Shown: piece by piece, positions 47,001 to 60,200 of the stretch
How the letters are laid out: every line of letters starts with the position of its first letter
Numbering within the stretch: the first letter of the stretch is position 1
Origin: Crambe crambe
Lineage: Eukaryota; Porifera; Demospongiae; Poecilosclerida; Crambeidae
DNA: 64,000 nucleotides
Direction: 5' to 3'
NCBI GenBank assembly: GCA_963924555.1
Contig: OZ004586.1
Location: forward strand, 434,001-498,000
Notes under the pieces: generated by a model
Database searches by the model: none
Told to the model about the DNA's origin: nothing
Seen by the model: the letters and a program-made list of their open reading frames with translations, nothing else
Program-made: the position numbers and the translations under genes

Positions 47001-48376
47001 GTACCTGAACTAGAGGATGAGCTGACTGTGGAAGGAGCAGGTTCTGGACACTCAACATTCAGTTGATCTAAAGATATAAATTAAAGATAAAAGTCACTTA
47101 TCAAGTATCATTTCCCCTTACCTTCAGAATTCATGTCAGATGGTGTGGGAATATCTGATGCCAATTGTTGAACACCTGTAACAAAATAAGCCCTGAAAAT
47201 CATTAACTAACTGGTTATAATCGCATTATAAGATTGTGTATTTCAGTTGATCTTTAGAATGGATCTTTATTTTAATCATATCCACAACTAGTTGATTTGG
47301 ATACTGAGTAGTTACTAGTCCAGAATTAGCTGTAACTACCTTGTGCAATCTTTTGAGCAAGTCCTTCATGACCAATAGTTCTGAGTGCTTTCATCAAGCT
47401 CTCCCAGGTGGGTTTACCACTCTCCTTCATCACATTATCTTGCTGATTGAGCCATGCCAAAACCATGTCTCCACAAAGAGGGTTCATCATCTTCAAGTTG
47501 CTGTAGTGGAGACCCAATGCCCCACCCAACTGTATCAAGTCTTCTGGAAGAAGAGTTTTCAAATATTGAGTGACTTTAAAATGGTCATCCACTGTTAATA
47601 GTGCTACAAACAGACAAACAAACAAGAGATGGATGAGCTAAAGTAACAGTGCATGAGGATCTTGATATTAATAAGGCTGTGTCTACAGTGCCAGCACCGG
47701 CATCGGGAATTTTCTTCTTGGAGTGCCGGCAGGACACATAGAAAAATTTTCAAAAATTGAAAAAGAAAAAATGTCCAATTTGGGAATCGAACCCGAGACC
47801 GCACGTTCCATAGCACACGGCACTAACTGATGCGCTACAGTGGCAACGCTGCAAGCATCTGTTTGAAAGCGATACTTATACTTCTAATCTCAAACTCTTT
47901 GGTTGCCTTAGGGAGCCCTTTGGGCGAGTGTTGCCTAGCCTTGGAGTCACAACAGTGCGTGAATAGTACGTCCCATACACCTAATGCTCGCTCCCTTGCA
48001 GGAGCCGGCCTATGTATTAACCTGCCGGCACTCCAAGAAGAAAATTCCTGATGCCGGTGCCGGCACTGTAGACACTGCGAATATTAATAAATATTGTTAG
48101 ACTTACTCTCTGGACCTGGGTTAGATTCGACATCACCACAGAGTATCAAGAGAGAGGGGAGAACTGTCTGTGCAAAGGACAGGTTGAGAATGGAGCCATG
48201 ATCCCCCAGATCAGATTGAACACAGAAGGTGTCTGATGTGGGGGAAGAGAGATCACCAACAAGCGCTGGATAAAGAAAGCAGGAGTGTCTAGTTATCATT
48301 AAAGGAAGTTGGAATATAATATCTAGAGGGAACAAAATTATAGACCTAGTTGCATACCTTTGAGTGCTTCTTTCAT
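44082..48376 (-). CDS. ANK5: 2A / death-domain / central-domain X / ankyrin gene with shifted start
   Basis: Exons: 48358-48376 (MKEALK, three codons shorter than in other copies), 48107-48298 (2A), 47340-47603 (death domain, PEDL type), 47122-47175, 47005-47067, 46215-46946 (central X), 45973-46142, 44082-45365 (ankyrin). The usual acceptor of exon 2 (TTTAG) is TTTAA here, so the splice from exon 1 is lost. The same base change makes an ATG at 48297-48299 in the correct frame (MITRHSCFLYPAL). Starting there gives about 919 residues with the 2A about 62 residues in. Everything downstream is open with correct splice sites. AATAAA at 43902-43907. Intron 2 carries the element at 47,675-48,080. 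Confidence 0.8.
47675..48080. mobile_element. 406-bp palindromic element in ANK5 intron 2
   Basis: It has long inverted termini: GTGTCTACAGTGCCAGCACC and TTTTCTTCTTGGAGTGCCGG at left, and the reverse complements at right (about 55 bp each, few mismatches). It is flanked by ATATTAATAA at 47665-47674 and 48081-48090. The matching intron of ANK2 (near 17,050) has no insert. Confidence 0.75.
47768..47850 (-). ncRNA. tRNA-like (Pol III) sequence inside the element
   Basis: On the minus strand there is an A-box-like TAGCGCATCAGTTAGTGCC, then the B-box GGTTCGATTCC with a short T-arm, then a run of T's that could terminate Pol III. The acceptor stem pairs poorly, so it is more likely a tRNA-derived SINE core or tRNA pseudogene than a working tRNA. 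Confidence 0.45.
48111..48137 (-). other. 2A ribosome-skipping motif of ANK5
   Basis: GDVESNPGP, preceded by VLPSLLILC, unchanged although the leader upstream differs at several positions. Confidence 0.9.
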
Positions 48377-48949
48377 GTTTGCACAGTGAAATTCTCGAAA
48401 TGATCTATGGCAGTTATTGTTATGGGATAATTGTTGATTGAGCTTGTAGAAGTTGATTATAAGCTTTCTACGAGCCCCAACTCCAAGGACCAAGACGTTT
48501 GAAATCCGTAACTAGGTTATCACTGAGTTTAATTATTGTAGGACTTTAGTTCAATGAATGGTAATTCTAGAACTGTGATACAGTTATTTCAGGACAATTT
48601 TGTCGCTTTTTGATCACAAGCTTTTCTACGAGCCCCACCTCAAGGACGTTTGAATCCCGGAAACTAGAGTTTATCGCAGGACTTCAGCTCGATGGCAATT
48701 CCAGAAAACTAGACAAAAAATAGAAATAAGAAAACAAAGGGCGTGGTGTTTCGGGAGATTCCCTTAAGTAAACAACTTTAACGCGCACGTGCAGTTAGTA
48801 ATAATACGAGCCCCACCCAGCTATCAGAAGGAGCATGCGCACAAGAGAACTGGCATAATAATACAGTAATATAACTAATAGTTAAAATTTCAAGTTCAAG
48901 TTTACTAGCTAGCTAGGAATTTTCCAGTTCTCAAGTGTTGACTTGTCGA

Positions 48950-49130
48950 CATCCATCAATTCCATTCCCATTCATGTCCATGATGGCTCCAGAACGGTAC
49001 ACCAGAAAACAGTCCAGAACTCCAAGAGTACGTGTACACATGTCCTGTCTCTCGATCTCGTTCAGATCTGCTTCTGTGAAAGCAAATGTCACTTCTGGAA
49101 GGTTATCTATAGTCGACTAGTCTGGGCCTA
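48950..49130 (-). pseudogene. Unidentified conserved exon, copy upstream of ANK5
   Basis: The FTEADLNEIERQ and EIVDMNG parts are readable, but the N-terminal part is replaced after about 49,110 by unrelated sequence containing TAGTCTGG. Another decayed copy lies at about 35,995-36,145 upstream of ANK4. Confidence 0.4.
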
Positions 49131-49304
49131 GTCTGGTGCAGCCGACCCTTTACCAAAGAGTCTTCAGTTGGATAGGTATGGGTGTAAAGGTCATGTTGAA
49201 TACAAAGTAGTTGAAGATCAGTGAAGTGGAGTTATTAAATTGTTAGCTTCGTGCCCCCTGAATCAAATCTGAAATGCAGGCCCCTGAGTGACTGCTTCAT
49301 ATAT

Positions 49305-49307
<3 letters not shown>

Positions 49308-49377
<70 letters not shown>
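49308..49377. repeat. (TC)n microsatellite, about 70 bp
   Basis: A pure TC tract at the left end of IARS block III. The 450 bases after it (49,378-49,830) are unique to this copy and hold no gene I recognise. Confidence 0.9.
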
Positions 49378-49379
<2 letters not shown>

Positions 49380-52167
49380 ATCCCAATTCACTCAGCGTGG
49401 ATGAGATCACTTCGCATAGACGATTTCACCTGTCCAATTTTCAGGCACACGAACGAACGAAAGGAGCAACATTCGTATGGATTACATCGACAAAGTCATA
49501 AATCCTTAATTCACTCGGAGTAATTTTGCACAACTCTATGAGCCTGCTCTCTGTAAGGCAAAGCGTGGCTATTCCGAACCGTTGGGCTATTCCGTAGGGT
49601 CAAAACTCCTCACATACGCCAACCGCAATACGCAATGTCCACCCTACACAGTCAATTGCAACATATAGATCTATGATTGTAAGTGCGTTTAAACATTGTG
49701 CAATTCCGTGACCTTTGTGGACTTTGTGAAAGCGCGGGAAGGCTTCCAGTCTTGAGTGGAGTGATGCAAGTGTGAGGTGCTTATAACAATTCTGAACAGT
49801 CAACTATCCCATCCATCCGAGGGAATGGTACCCTTTGCCATGTGACGGAAGTCTTCGACTGCTGGTTTGAAAGCGGCAAGTATGCCCTACACTCAGAGCC
49901 ACTACCCCTTTGAGAATAAGAAACCATTTGAGAACACCTTCCCTGCTGATTTATCGCTGAAGGGATAGATCAGACGTGAGGATGGTTCTACACTCCTCCA
50001 CTGCACTCTTCGCGAGGCTACCATTTAAGAACCTCATCGTCAATGGTCTTGTTTTGGCCAGGTATGTTATGGTGGAACTGATAGTGGGGGGTGTGTGGTT
50101 AGAAGATAGTGGGCGTATACATGTGGACATGTTGCCAAATCATTCTTTAATTTCGGGACCAGAGAAAAGTGTCCTAATTAAAGGGGCATCCTCATTTTAG
50201 GGATCAATTAATACAAATTTAAGTGTCCTGATTAGAGGTCCCCTCTACAGAAGACGTCCTGATCAGAGATGCCTTTTATATAGAAAGTGTCCTTTATAGA
50301 ATGTATCCTTTGAGGTACCCTCTCTCTGTATAGTGATGGACAGAAGATGAGTAAGTGTCTGAAGAATTTACCCTGACCCTGTGAACGTGGTGAATAAGTT
50401 CAGTGCAGATGCCCTCCATCTCTACCTGGTGAACTCTCCAGTGGTCAGGGCAGAGACGCTCAAGTTCAAGGAGTCGGGTGTGAAGGACGTTACGTGGTGA
50501 AGGACGTCTTCCTTCCTTGGTTCAACACTTATAGGTTCCTTATGCAGAATGTGGAGAGACTCAAGGAGGTGTGGCTTGATCATTGCCAAGCTTGACCTGT
50601 TAGTATTGAAATTTGATATTATTTAGGAGGACGGAGTGTCCTTTGAATGTAAGGACTTTATGCCCACCAACATTATGGATCGATGGATCCTCAGTTTTAC
50701 CCAGTCCTTCGTCACCTATGTCAGAGAGGAAATGGCCAGTAAGTGATTGAGGAAGGGGAGGTGGTGGTGAGGGGGTGGGGAGGGGGGATGTGAGGTGTAA
50801 GAAAGGAAGGGGTGGTATGTTATTGGAAACGATTGTGTGGATGTGCTATAATGTTGTTCGGTTCCAATAATAATAATAATGGGCTCTTTTGATTCTCTCT
50901 CCCACAGAGTACCATCTCTACACTGTCATGCCAAGACTCGTCAAGTTCATAGAACAACTCACCAACTGGTAGGTCTGCTTCAACAGAAAAAGAATCAAGG
51001 TGAGTACTCGGTCCTCATAATTATTGGAAGGAACTAGACCTGATTTGAGAGGTACTCTTCTTTCAAAGTTAGTAATATTAAATAATGTTATGAGATGCAA
51101 GAATTCACTAGGGAGCTGTCAGCTTGTGTGATATTTCATCTGGCTGTTCCCAATAGAGGGCCTATAGCATGGTCACATGACAGGGGTGTTGTTATCCACA
51201 TCTTAGAGGGCATTAGTCATATGATTATGACAGTCCCATTGACTTTGGCTCACCATAACTCATGACTACTAGTGGCCATGAGCTGGAAATTTAGTAGTTT
51301 GAAACAAATTCATTGAGAAATAGCAAATTCAAGTAAGACAGAATAATATTTATTTGATTTCTTTATGGAACTATAACATTATATAGATCACATGACAGAA
51401 ATTTGGTTCATCAAAGAAATAGGATTTCTACAGGGTTGACTGTCACAATTAGAATTATCTTGTTATGTGGGAGACCCTTTACCCAACTGCCATAACGTCT
51501 ATAGGGGGAGCAGGGAAGAGAGGACTGCCTCCAGTCAATGCAGACCCTGTGTTCCGTGGTGTACCTGATGAAGCGCATGATGGCCCCCTTCACCCCCTTC
51601 TTCACTGAGCACATGTTCCAGAACCTCCGTCACCTCCAAGGCTGGGTTCTCTCTAAAGAGAACACCAGCGTTCCATTTCCTGATGCTCCCAAAACCAAGG
51701 CAAGTCAGATAGAAATAATTCAAGGAATTGGTTTAGTGTTAGGAGTATTTGTATGTGTTATCAACTTGAATGACCTGTACTTGTGCATGGAGACAGAATA
51801 AAAATTGTATTGTAGTTTTAAAAATGTCAGATAGGTGCAATATGAGTCCCTAATGGTGATGACCCTTTACCTGAAAGTTTAATGTGGCGGTAAAACTGAT
51901 TTAATGAGCCTGAAGGGACATCGGAATTAACCATGTTAACATGGGCATCGATTCTTCAATTTTTTATCCTTCCATTTTCTTCACTCTTGTTGAACAGGTC
52001 AGACCTGATTGACGTAGGTATTGAGAGAGCTGTGGTGAGAATGCAGTCAGTGATCGAGATGGGTCGTTACATAAGGGACATGAAAGTCATGCCTGTAAAG
52101 GTCAGTCCATAACACCTTCCATACCACGCACATTAGAGTATGGGTTTCACCTTTCCCAGCATGCATC

Positions 52168-52314
<147 letters not shown>

Positions 52315-52639
52315 CCTCTCCAGTTCCCTCTTCCAGAGATTGTTGTCATCCATCGTGATGCTGCATGGACGACTTGAAGAAGCTCAAGACTTACATCCTT
52401 GAGGAGCTGATGTGAAGACTCTTACTCTGGCCTCTGAGGACAGTCGCTATGGTGTACGCCTGCAGGGAAAACCCGACAGTGAGTGGCTCGGGAAGCGATT
52501 GAAGGGGGACTTCAAGAAGGTTGCCCCTGCAATCAAGAAACTGACGAATCAGCAATTAACTGAGTTCCAAGAGAAGGGAGAAATTGAAGTCTTGGGACTC
52601 TCTCAAAGGAAGACATCAAGGTAAGTGTTATTATCCATG

Positions 52640-52910
52640 AACAAAAAATGTATCCTGATTTGAGAGGTGTCCTGAGAAGTGTCCTGATTTGAGAGGTGTC
52701 CTGAGAAGTGTCCTGATTATTTTAGGGGATAATATAGCAATGGAACACAGAAAAATATCTCGATTAGAGAGGTGTCCTGATAAGAAACATCAGTGTCCTG
52801 ATTAGAGGTATCGTTTAGAAGCATTTTGATTAGAGGGATCCTGATTAAAATCCTTTTGATTAGAAGTAACTGTTTTGATTAGAAGTGTCCTGATTAGAAA
52901 AATGTCCTGA
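52640..52910. repeat. Minisatellite GTCCTGATTTGAGAG and variants
   Basis: The IARS-intron minisatellite family in the intron following exon 7 of fragment III. Confidence 0.75.
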
Positions 52911-54222
52911 TAAGAGAATTTCCTAAGTGCTATGATTATTACTAAGAACTTTGAAGGGTCTCATCCTTGGATTTTAAGTAATATCAGTCTACTAAAATAT
53001 TATGATACTTCTGTGTTTCCAATTTCATAGTGCCAGATCTCATACATGGTAGACCCCGCCCTCTCCAGCAAGTACTGTGCTGATGGAGAGCTATTGGTGC
53101 TGCTGGATGTGACCCTGTCCCAGGAAATGCTTGACGAGGGTGTAGCACGTGAGATCATCAATAAGATCCAAAAACTGAGAAAGAAGGTAAAAGTGGAAGT
53201 ATTACTTACAAACTTGAAAGTTTTGAACCTGCTGTTGTGGACTTTCCCACTTTAGGCTGGCTTGAAGCCTCGTGACGTGGTGGTAGTGATTTGGGAGGCA
53301 CTGGGAGAGTTGGAACAGTTCCACGCACTCAGGAACATCATCGGACAGTACAAAGACCACATTGAGGGAACAACCAAGGGTCACAGAGTGCAAAGTCATC
53401 CAAAACTGACCTCAGTAATGTGATGGAAAAAGATGAACAAAAGGTAAGAAATTGATAGTGGACGAGAACAATTATTTTTCAATTGCTGCAGATTAAAGGA
53501 CTAAATGCATCACTTAAGGTGTGTCCTGATTAGAGGTGTCCTGATTAGAGGTATCCTTTTAGAAGCATTTTGATTAGGTGCCTCAAGGTACCTCATTAAT
53601 AAGTACAGGTCAATGGATCATTAACACCAAGCTAGAAATGACTGCTGGTCACTGGTCATTTTCCAACCATGTCTGACCTAATGACCAATTGAGTTCTAGT
53701 TCTGCACACAGACTCTCAGCAGACTTTCTTAAGTTTATTTCCTTGATGACCTTGAGTAAACAGCCTGTGCACTCACCCCACAATGCTCTAGTAGAGTGAA
53801 CCCCCTTAAGAAACCACCCTATTTAGAGACCACCTCTCTTTAAAGACCACTTGGTTATGTCCCAATAGTGCTTGTATACTATTGATTTGACCTCTGACCT
53901 TTTCCATTAAGAGACCACCTTTTGGTGGCCCAGAGGTGGTCATGCACTGTCTAAGTGGGTGACTGAACTCTTGCTCTCTTGGAGGTTGAGTGGTTGATCT
54001 TCTGTTTGAGTGAGACACAATTAAGTTATAAGTTATACATATCATGTGATGTGTTGTGGTTGCTAGGTGACTAGTAGTAAAACCCACAGTATTTGTTCAA
54101 CAATGTTGAAGTGACCCTATTCTGATTACTGCGGATATCCTCAATGACATTGCAGTCTTGTTTGTTCTATTTTTGGTTTGACTTGATAGTCCCTACACTC
54201 AACTGTTTTCCTTCATGTATAG

Positions 54223-54360
54223 GCTAGTGTGTCTGTCAAGTGGCTCAGTAAATTTCTGCAAAATGAAGAATTGGATCCAGATGTCATTAACTGGACACCA
54301 AAACTGGACCTTAACTTAAAACCTACATTTGATGTGTGCAGAGCCTAGAAAGAAAGGACG
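54223..54360 (+). pseudogene. ABCC/MRP second exon only, copy IV
   Basis: ASVSVKWLSKFLQNEELDPD, then VINWTPKLDLNLKPTFDV: the most complete version of this exon in the window. The first ABCC exon has been deleted; it then runs into the MAP3K tail as in the other units. Confidence 0.7.
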
Positions 54361-54431
54361 ACAGTAAGTGGACTTGTTTGGTGATATTAATATTGGAACC
54401 CTTTACCTATTATTGCAGTGGAGAGTTAGTT

Positions 54432-54887
54432 GCAGCGAGCGAGCGCAGTGAGCGAGCTGACTCTCAGGTCATGACTCATTGAAATTTTAAATATATATAT
54501 ATCCCACCTAATACATTTATTCCCATAGAGAAAAGTGCTCTTACTGTCATAAATTCCCTCCCTTAGGGTAAAGTGCATTATGACTCATAAACGCACTGTT
54601 CCCCAGGCTATGAATAACATTTTTAGGTTTTCTGAAGCTGACTGTTGCAGATGATAATGAAGATAGAGATAATGATCAGATAACATTGTCATTAACTAGC
54701 TATTACTAAAGAGTATCTCTGTATTATGTTGGTAGTTTATAGCTGACTGTTGGAAGAAGATGATTATGAAGTTAATGATCAGATAACATTGTCATTAACT
54801 ATTACTAAAGAATCTATTTCTGTCTCTGGGTAGTTTATACTTGCTCGCTCGCTCGCTGCGACTCAAATGTTGTACATTGCCCTAGTT
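54432..54887. mobile_element. About 455-bp insertion in the MAP3K tail intron
   Basis: It begins GCAGCGAGCGAGCG and near its right end has GCTCGCTCGCTCGCTGC. Flanking TAGTT occurs on both sides, and the unit at 43,336 has a single GTTAGTTACACTAA with no insert. Inside is a partial duplication of about 130 bp containing ATGATCAGATAACATTGTCA. No gene. Confidence 0.6.
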
Positions 54888-54937
54888 ACACTAATACCAG
54901 GACTATTGACTAGATATCTCTCTCCCCTTCACTCCAG

Positions 54938-55107
54938 GTGGCTCTGTAATGCCCACTGTAGCCAAGCCTAAGATAAATTCCATGACTGCCATTGTTCGGA
55001 GTTTCTTTGAGAACATGTCCAAGAAGTCTAAGAGTAGTGGTAACCATCTCCAACACTCTGCTGAGCTGGAAGACAGTGGCTTCCAGGTAGAAGACTCACA
55101 GGATTAG
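54938..55107 (+). pseudogene. MAP3K last exon, unit with ANK6
   Basis: SGSVMPTVAKPKINSMTAIV through SGFQVEDSQD to the stop at 55105-55107. This is the cleanest copy of the last exon, but the upstream kinase is absent. Confidence 0.65.
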
Positions 55108-55624
55108 CAATCTGAGTGTATCTTAATGATTATGCATTATCTTTTGATGCAGAGTCCTCAAGCTGGTGTCCTGAATGATATATGAACCCTTTCCACTGTT
55201 CTGTTAAAAATAACATGACTGTGTGAAATTCATTGTTTTGTATAATACCATGATTAATTATATGAAGCTCCACCCACCAGTGATTCAGAGGGGAATTAAA
55301 CTAGAATGACACATCAAGCATTCTGTTCACCACATCAAAGGATCTACCCACCAGTATTTCAGAGGGGTAATTAAGACACATCAAACAAATTCACCACATC
55401 AAAGGAATTTAGATTTTGCATCATGTGAATGTCATTTTTTGGCGCTTTATTTTGAAATAATTTTAATAATTATACAAACAAAATCCACAAAATTATAATG
55501 TGAGAAGTGAAACAAAAAGTGTAAGTGAAGCAAATAGAACTGACCATGTGAGTGAGGGGAACCAAAATTATTACAAATGAACACAAGACAATAACTAGTG
55601 GTCAGTACATAGTTATGGAGGAGA

Positions 55625-56815
55625 CTAACAGTGTGAGTGGAAATAATCCACCACTTCACTGTGACCCTCTGCTTGAGCCAGCTGGGGTGGAGTCATGTTA
55701 AACATGTTTCTGATGTTTGGGGAGCAATGGAGATGTTCGATGAAATACTTGACAGTTGCAAGCTGACGAAACTCTGCTGCCCAGTGAAGTGCAGTGCCAT
55801 ACTTCTTGGATTGTAACATAGCATTGCATCCTTTGACTTCAGTTAGATATTGGATGATGGATAGGTGTCCTTTGATGGCTGCAATATGTAAAGGTGTAGA
55901 ATTGTTGTCATCCAGAGAATTGGGGTCACAGGCATGATTCTCTATGAGATTCTCGACAAGGTGGAGGTGACCTTCTTGTGAAGCATGGTGAAGTGGTCGT
56001 CTTCCACACCAACCAGGAACATTAGGATTGCACTGCATAATGTTTATTAAATAGTCACAAACATCACTATGTCCATTACGGGCTGCATGGTGAAGTGGTG
56101 TGCTGTTCCGCTTGTTCCTACAGAGAGGATCACACCTCATGTCTTCACATAGGTATTGCACTATTGATAAGTGCCCATTCTTTGCAGCATAATGTAGGGG
56201 GGTGGCATGATAATCATTTCTACTCTCAGGGTCACACCCACACTCCATTGTCAGGAACTTGACAATGGACAAATGACCCTGTTGTGTGGCAGCACGGAGA
56301 GGACCTCCACCAAGCACACCACTAGAAAGGATGGGGTCACAATTGCAGTCGTGGATAAAATATTTCAATATTTCGATGTGATCATTCATAGCTGCAAGGT
56401 GGATGGGAGAAGTCTGATGCTTTGTTAAATCCTTGAAAATATCTTCCATCTTCATGAAGGTCAGCATTGTCTCCATCAAGTACTTCACTACTTTTAAATT
56501 TCCATTCATACAAGCTCTGTGTAGAGGTGAGGTACCTTCCTCGTCCTGCTCAAGGGGATCGACTTGGTGCTTTTCGACTAGATACTGTACTATGTTGAGA
56601 TGACCATTAAAAGCTGCTTGGTGTAATGGTGTTGCTCCATACTGACCCAACGCCGCAGGGTTGCATAGCTCACTTTCGATCAGGTACTCCAGCACTTCCA
56701 ATCTTCCATTGCTTGCTGCTAGATGTAGTGATGTATTATTGTGCACATTTTTTGTTAAGGGGTTGAGTCCCTTTGTGATGAGACGCTTCACTTCTTCCAG
56801 GTCTCCTATGCATGA
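55625..56815 (-). pseudogene. ANK6: orphan ankyrin exon
   Basis: An open ankyrin frame of about 388 codons ending HSHC with a good AATAAA at 55446-55451. The start of the exon (DYVGRDLKDPRLD to about residue 35) is missing, and none of the six upstream exons is present. The sequence passes through a scrambled 15-base stretch into MAP3K intron DNA at about 56,828. Its frame is still open, so the break may be recent, or gene conversion may maintain it. Confidence 0.8.
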
Positions 56816-56827
56816 TGGTTACCACTA

Positions 56828-57000
56828 CTCTGATTGGTCACAAGTCATGTGACCAGCACTAAATGTCTAACAATGAGGTCAAATGCTGAGCTCAGCAATG
56901 TGCTTTCATCAGGAGTGGTTATCAGCATCTCCAAATAAAGAGCACTTGTTCAACCAGTTGAACCAGTTCCAGTCATGCCACTTGTTAGGGGACATGTTGA
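56828..57000. other. Misplaced MAP3K-intron segment at the ANK6/ANK7 junction
   Basis: It matches the sequences at about 37,150-37,312 and 39,590-39,775 (CTGATTGGTCACAAGTCATG, then CAACCAGTTGAACCAGTTC). It ends at GGGACATGTTG and continues directly into the 3' flank of ANK7. Confidence 0.75.
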
Positions 57001-57217
57001 ATTCACCACATCAAAGGAAGATACAACCACATCAAAGGAAGGGATGACCACATCAAAGGAATTTAAGTCTTGCATCATGTGAATGTCACTTTTTGGTGCT
57101 TTATTTTGAAATAATTATATAAACAAAATCCACAAAATTATAATGTGAGAAGTGAAACAAAAAGTGTAAGTGAAGCAAATAGTAGATATAGTGGTAAGTG
57201 CATAGTTATGGAGGAGA

Positions 57218-60200
57218 CTAACAGAGTGAGTGGAAATAATCCACCACTTCACTGTGACCCTTTGCTTGGGCCAGCTGGAGTGGAGTCTTGTTAAACATGT
57301 TTTTGATGCTTGGGGAGCAATGGAGATGTTCGATGAAATACTTGATAGTTGCGAGCTGACCATACTCTGCTGCCCAGTGGAGTGCAGTGCCTCTATTCTT
57401 GTCTTGTAACATAGCGTTGCATCCTTTGACTTCAGATAGATATCGGATGATGGATAGGTGTCCATCCATGGCTGCAATATGTAAAGGTGTAGAATTCCTG
57501 TCATCCAGAGAATTGGGATCGCAGGCATGATTCTCAATGAGATTCTTGATGAGGTGGAGGTGACCTTCTTGTGAAGCATTGTGAAGTGGTCGTCTTCCAC
57601 ACCAACCAGGAACATTAGGATTGCACTGCATAATGTTTATTAAATAGTCACAAACATCACTATGTCCACGAAGGGCTGCAGTGTGAAGTGGTGTGCTGTT
57701 CCACTTGTCCCTACAGAGAGGATCACACCTCATGTCTTTACATAGATATTGCACTATTGTTAAGTGCCCATTCAGTGCAGCAAGACCTAGGGGGGTGGCA
57801 TGCTCATCATTTCTACTCTCAGGGTCACACCCACACTCCATTATCAGGAACTTGACAATGGATAAGTGACCCCTCTGTGCAGCATCATAAAGAGGTCCTC
57901 CACCATGCACACCACTAGGAAGGTTAGGGTCACAATTGCAGTCATGGATAAAATATTTCAATGTTTCGATGTGACCAAATTCAGTTGCAACGTGGACGGG
58001 AGAAGTCTGATACTTTGTGAAATCCTTGAAAACATCTTCCATCTTCATGAAGGTCAGCATTGTCTCCATCAAGTACTTCACTACCTTTAAATTTCCACCT
58101 ATACAAGCTCTGTGTAGAGGTGAGAGACCCTCTTCATCCTGCTCAAGAGGATCGACTTGGTGCTTTTCGACTAGATACTGTACTATGTTGAGATGACCTG
58201 CTTCAGCTGCACTGTGTAATGGTGTTTTTTCATGCCAGCCTAACACAGATGGGTTGCATAGTTCAGTTTCGATCAGGTACTCAAGCACTTCTGATTTTCC
58301 ATTGCTAGCTGCTAGATGTAGTGATGTATTATTGTTCGCATTTTTTGTTAAGGGGTTGAATCCCTTTGTGATGAGTCGCTTCACTTCTTCCAGGTCTCCT
58401 CTTTTGGCAGCATGATGCAATTCCAAGCTCTGCTTGGTGGTGGTTTCTGCTGAGACTATCATGTCCAGTCGTGGGTCCTTCAAGTCTCTCCCAACATAGT
58501 CCTGTCATGTGAGGGAAGGAAATTCTCACTCTAGTACTAACATAATAGAGGAATTGTTGACTTATTAGCTCTAGAAGTCTGGAAATTTATGGACTGTGCC
58601 ACAGACATTACAACCATTGTTTACAAGTAACAGCAATTAGAAAATACATGGAAATTAAATTGATCAAATACAAGTAAGCTGTAACCATGGATATTAAAAT
58701 TAGTAAACATTAGGTGTGAGTAAAATTACTCTGCTCCATTGTTGTCTTGATCTCCAATTCTACCTATTAAGCTTCTTAAACATTGTTCTATATGTAGCAA
58801 TAAATTTATCAGCATTGAAGATATTCTTCTCTCAGTAAATGAAGTGACAAAACCCTTTCATAAGCTGTGTAGATGAGGGTTGACTAAGAGGACTCTCTTG
58901 AAAAGGGAAAACAATGAGGGTAATTCATCCTGGCTCACTGAACCTCAGAAAGGTCTATGAGTAATTGCCTATTAAGCCCTAAAAGTTATTATGTCTAAAT
59001 GTAAAAGAATATGCTACATCATTTATTATTGAATTAGGTAGAACTAGTAGCACGTTGATATCTTTATGTTAGGGGAATGATGATTTTAAAATCCTTACCT
59101 GGAACACAGACATTACAACCATTGTTTACAAGTAACAGAAATTAAAAAATACATTGAAACTAAATACAAATAAGCTGTAATCATGGATATTAAAATTAGT
59201 AAAAACCTGATGTAAATGAATATGCTTCCAAATAATATGTTTTTATATTAGGAGGAATGATGACTTGTAAAATACTTACCTGGAACTCATCAGCGAGTCC
59301 TGATGTGAATATGTTTCCACTATCATCTGAGTGAGTGGCAATACCTGTTCCAGTGATGTCACTTACTGCACCAGATGCTGAGTCAGCATCATCATCACCA
59401 TCTCTACCCTTCACCTTAAGGGCAGCCATTTCCCCCACTAGAGAGAGGACAGGGTCTGGGTAGGAGAAGAGACATCAGATGACGTCTAATACCAATGGAG
59501 AGAACTCACCTTTTCCCTTATCATCAGTTGAGACCTGAGAAGAAAGATCGAGACTCTGATCTCCATAGCTGATATTCACGAACCCCAGACTTTGCAGAGC
59601 AAGCTTTTGTTCTTCAGTAATAACATCTATCATGTTGTTATCCAAAGTTCGGTATTTCATCTTGCAACCTTCATCAATACACAGCAGTCGTAACACTGGA
59701 CCTCCCAATGCAATTTTCATCCTTTTCTCTAGTTTTCCAAATTCTTCGATGGTCATTTTGTCAAGCTCTATTTTACTTTCCAGAGAGACAACTTTTTCTG
59801 ATTTCTCTGCATTACCAAATGAATTACTTGGACATTCACAAACTCGTCTTTTAGAATACTCCTGGATCTTTTGTTTAAAACTTTTAAGTGCCTCTTTATT
59901 TTCCCTTCCACCAAATTTCTTAATCCAAAGCTTTATAATATGATGATCATGAAAAGAGCAAAATCTAGACACTCTACGAAAAGCTTCAGTCATTGTATCA
60001 GAACCTTCCAACAATTTTTCTTCAAATTTCATATCATAAAGATTAAGGAGGCTTAGAAAGTCATCGAATGTGTACAATTCTCGTACAGACTTCTGAAGAC
60101 CAAAGATGAGTTTAACAAATCTAGTTTTAATCTGTTCAGTTTCTTGATAAAGCCGACTCATTTTAATCTTTTTTTCATCTTCTGACATTCCATGAGTTGG

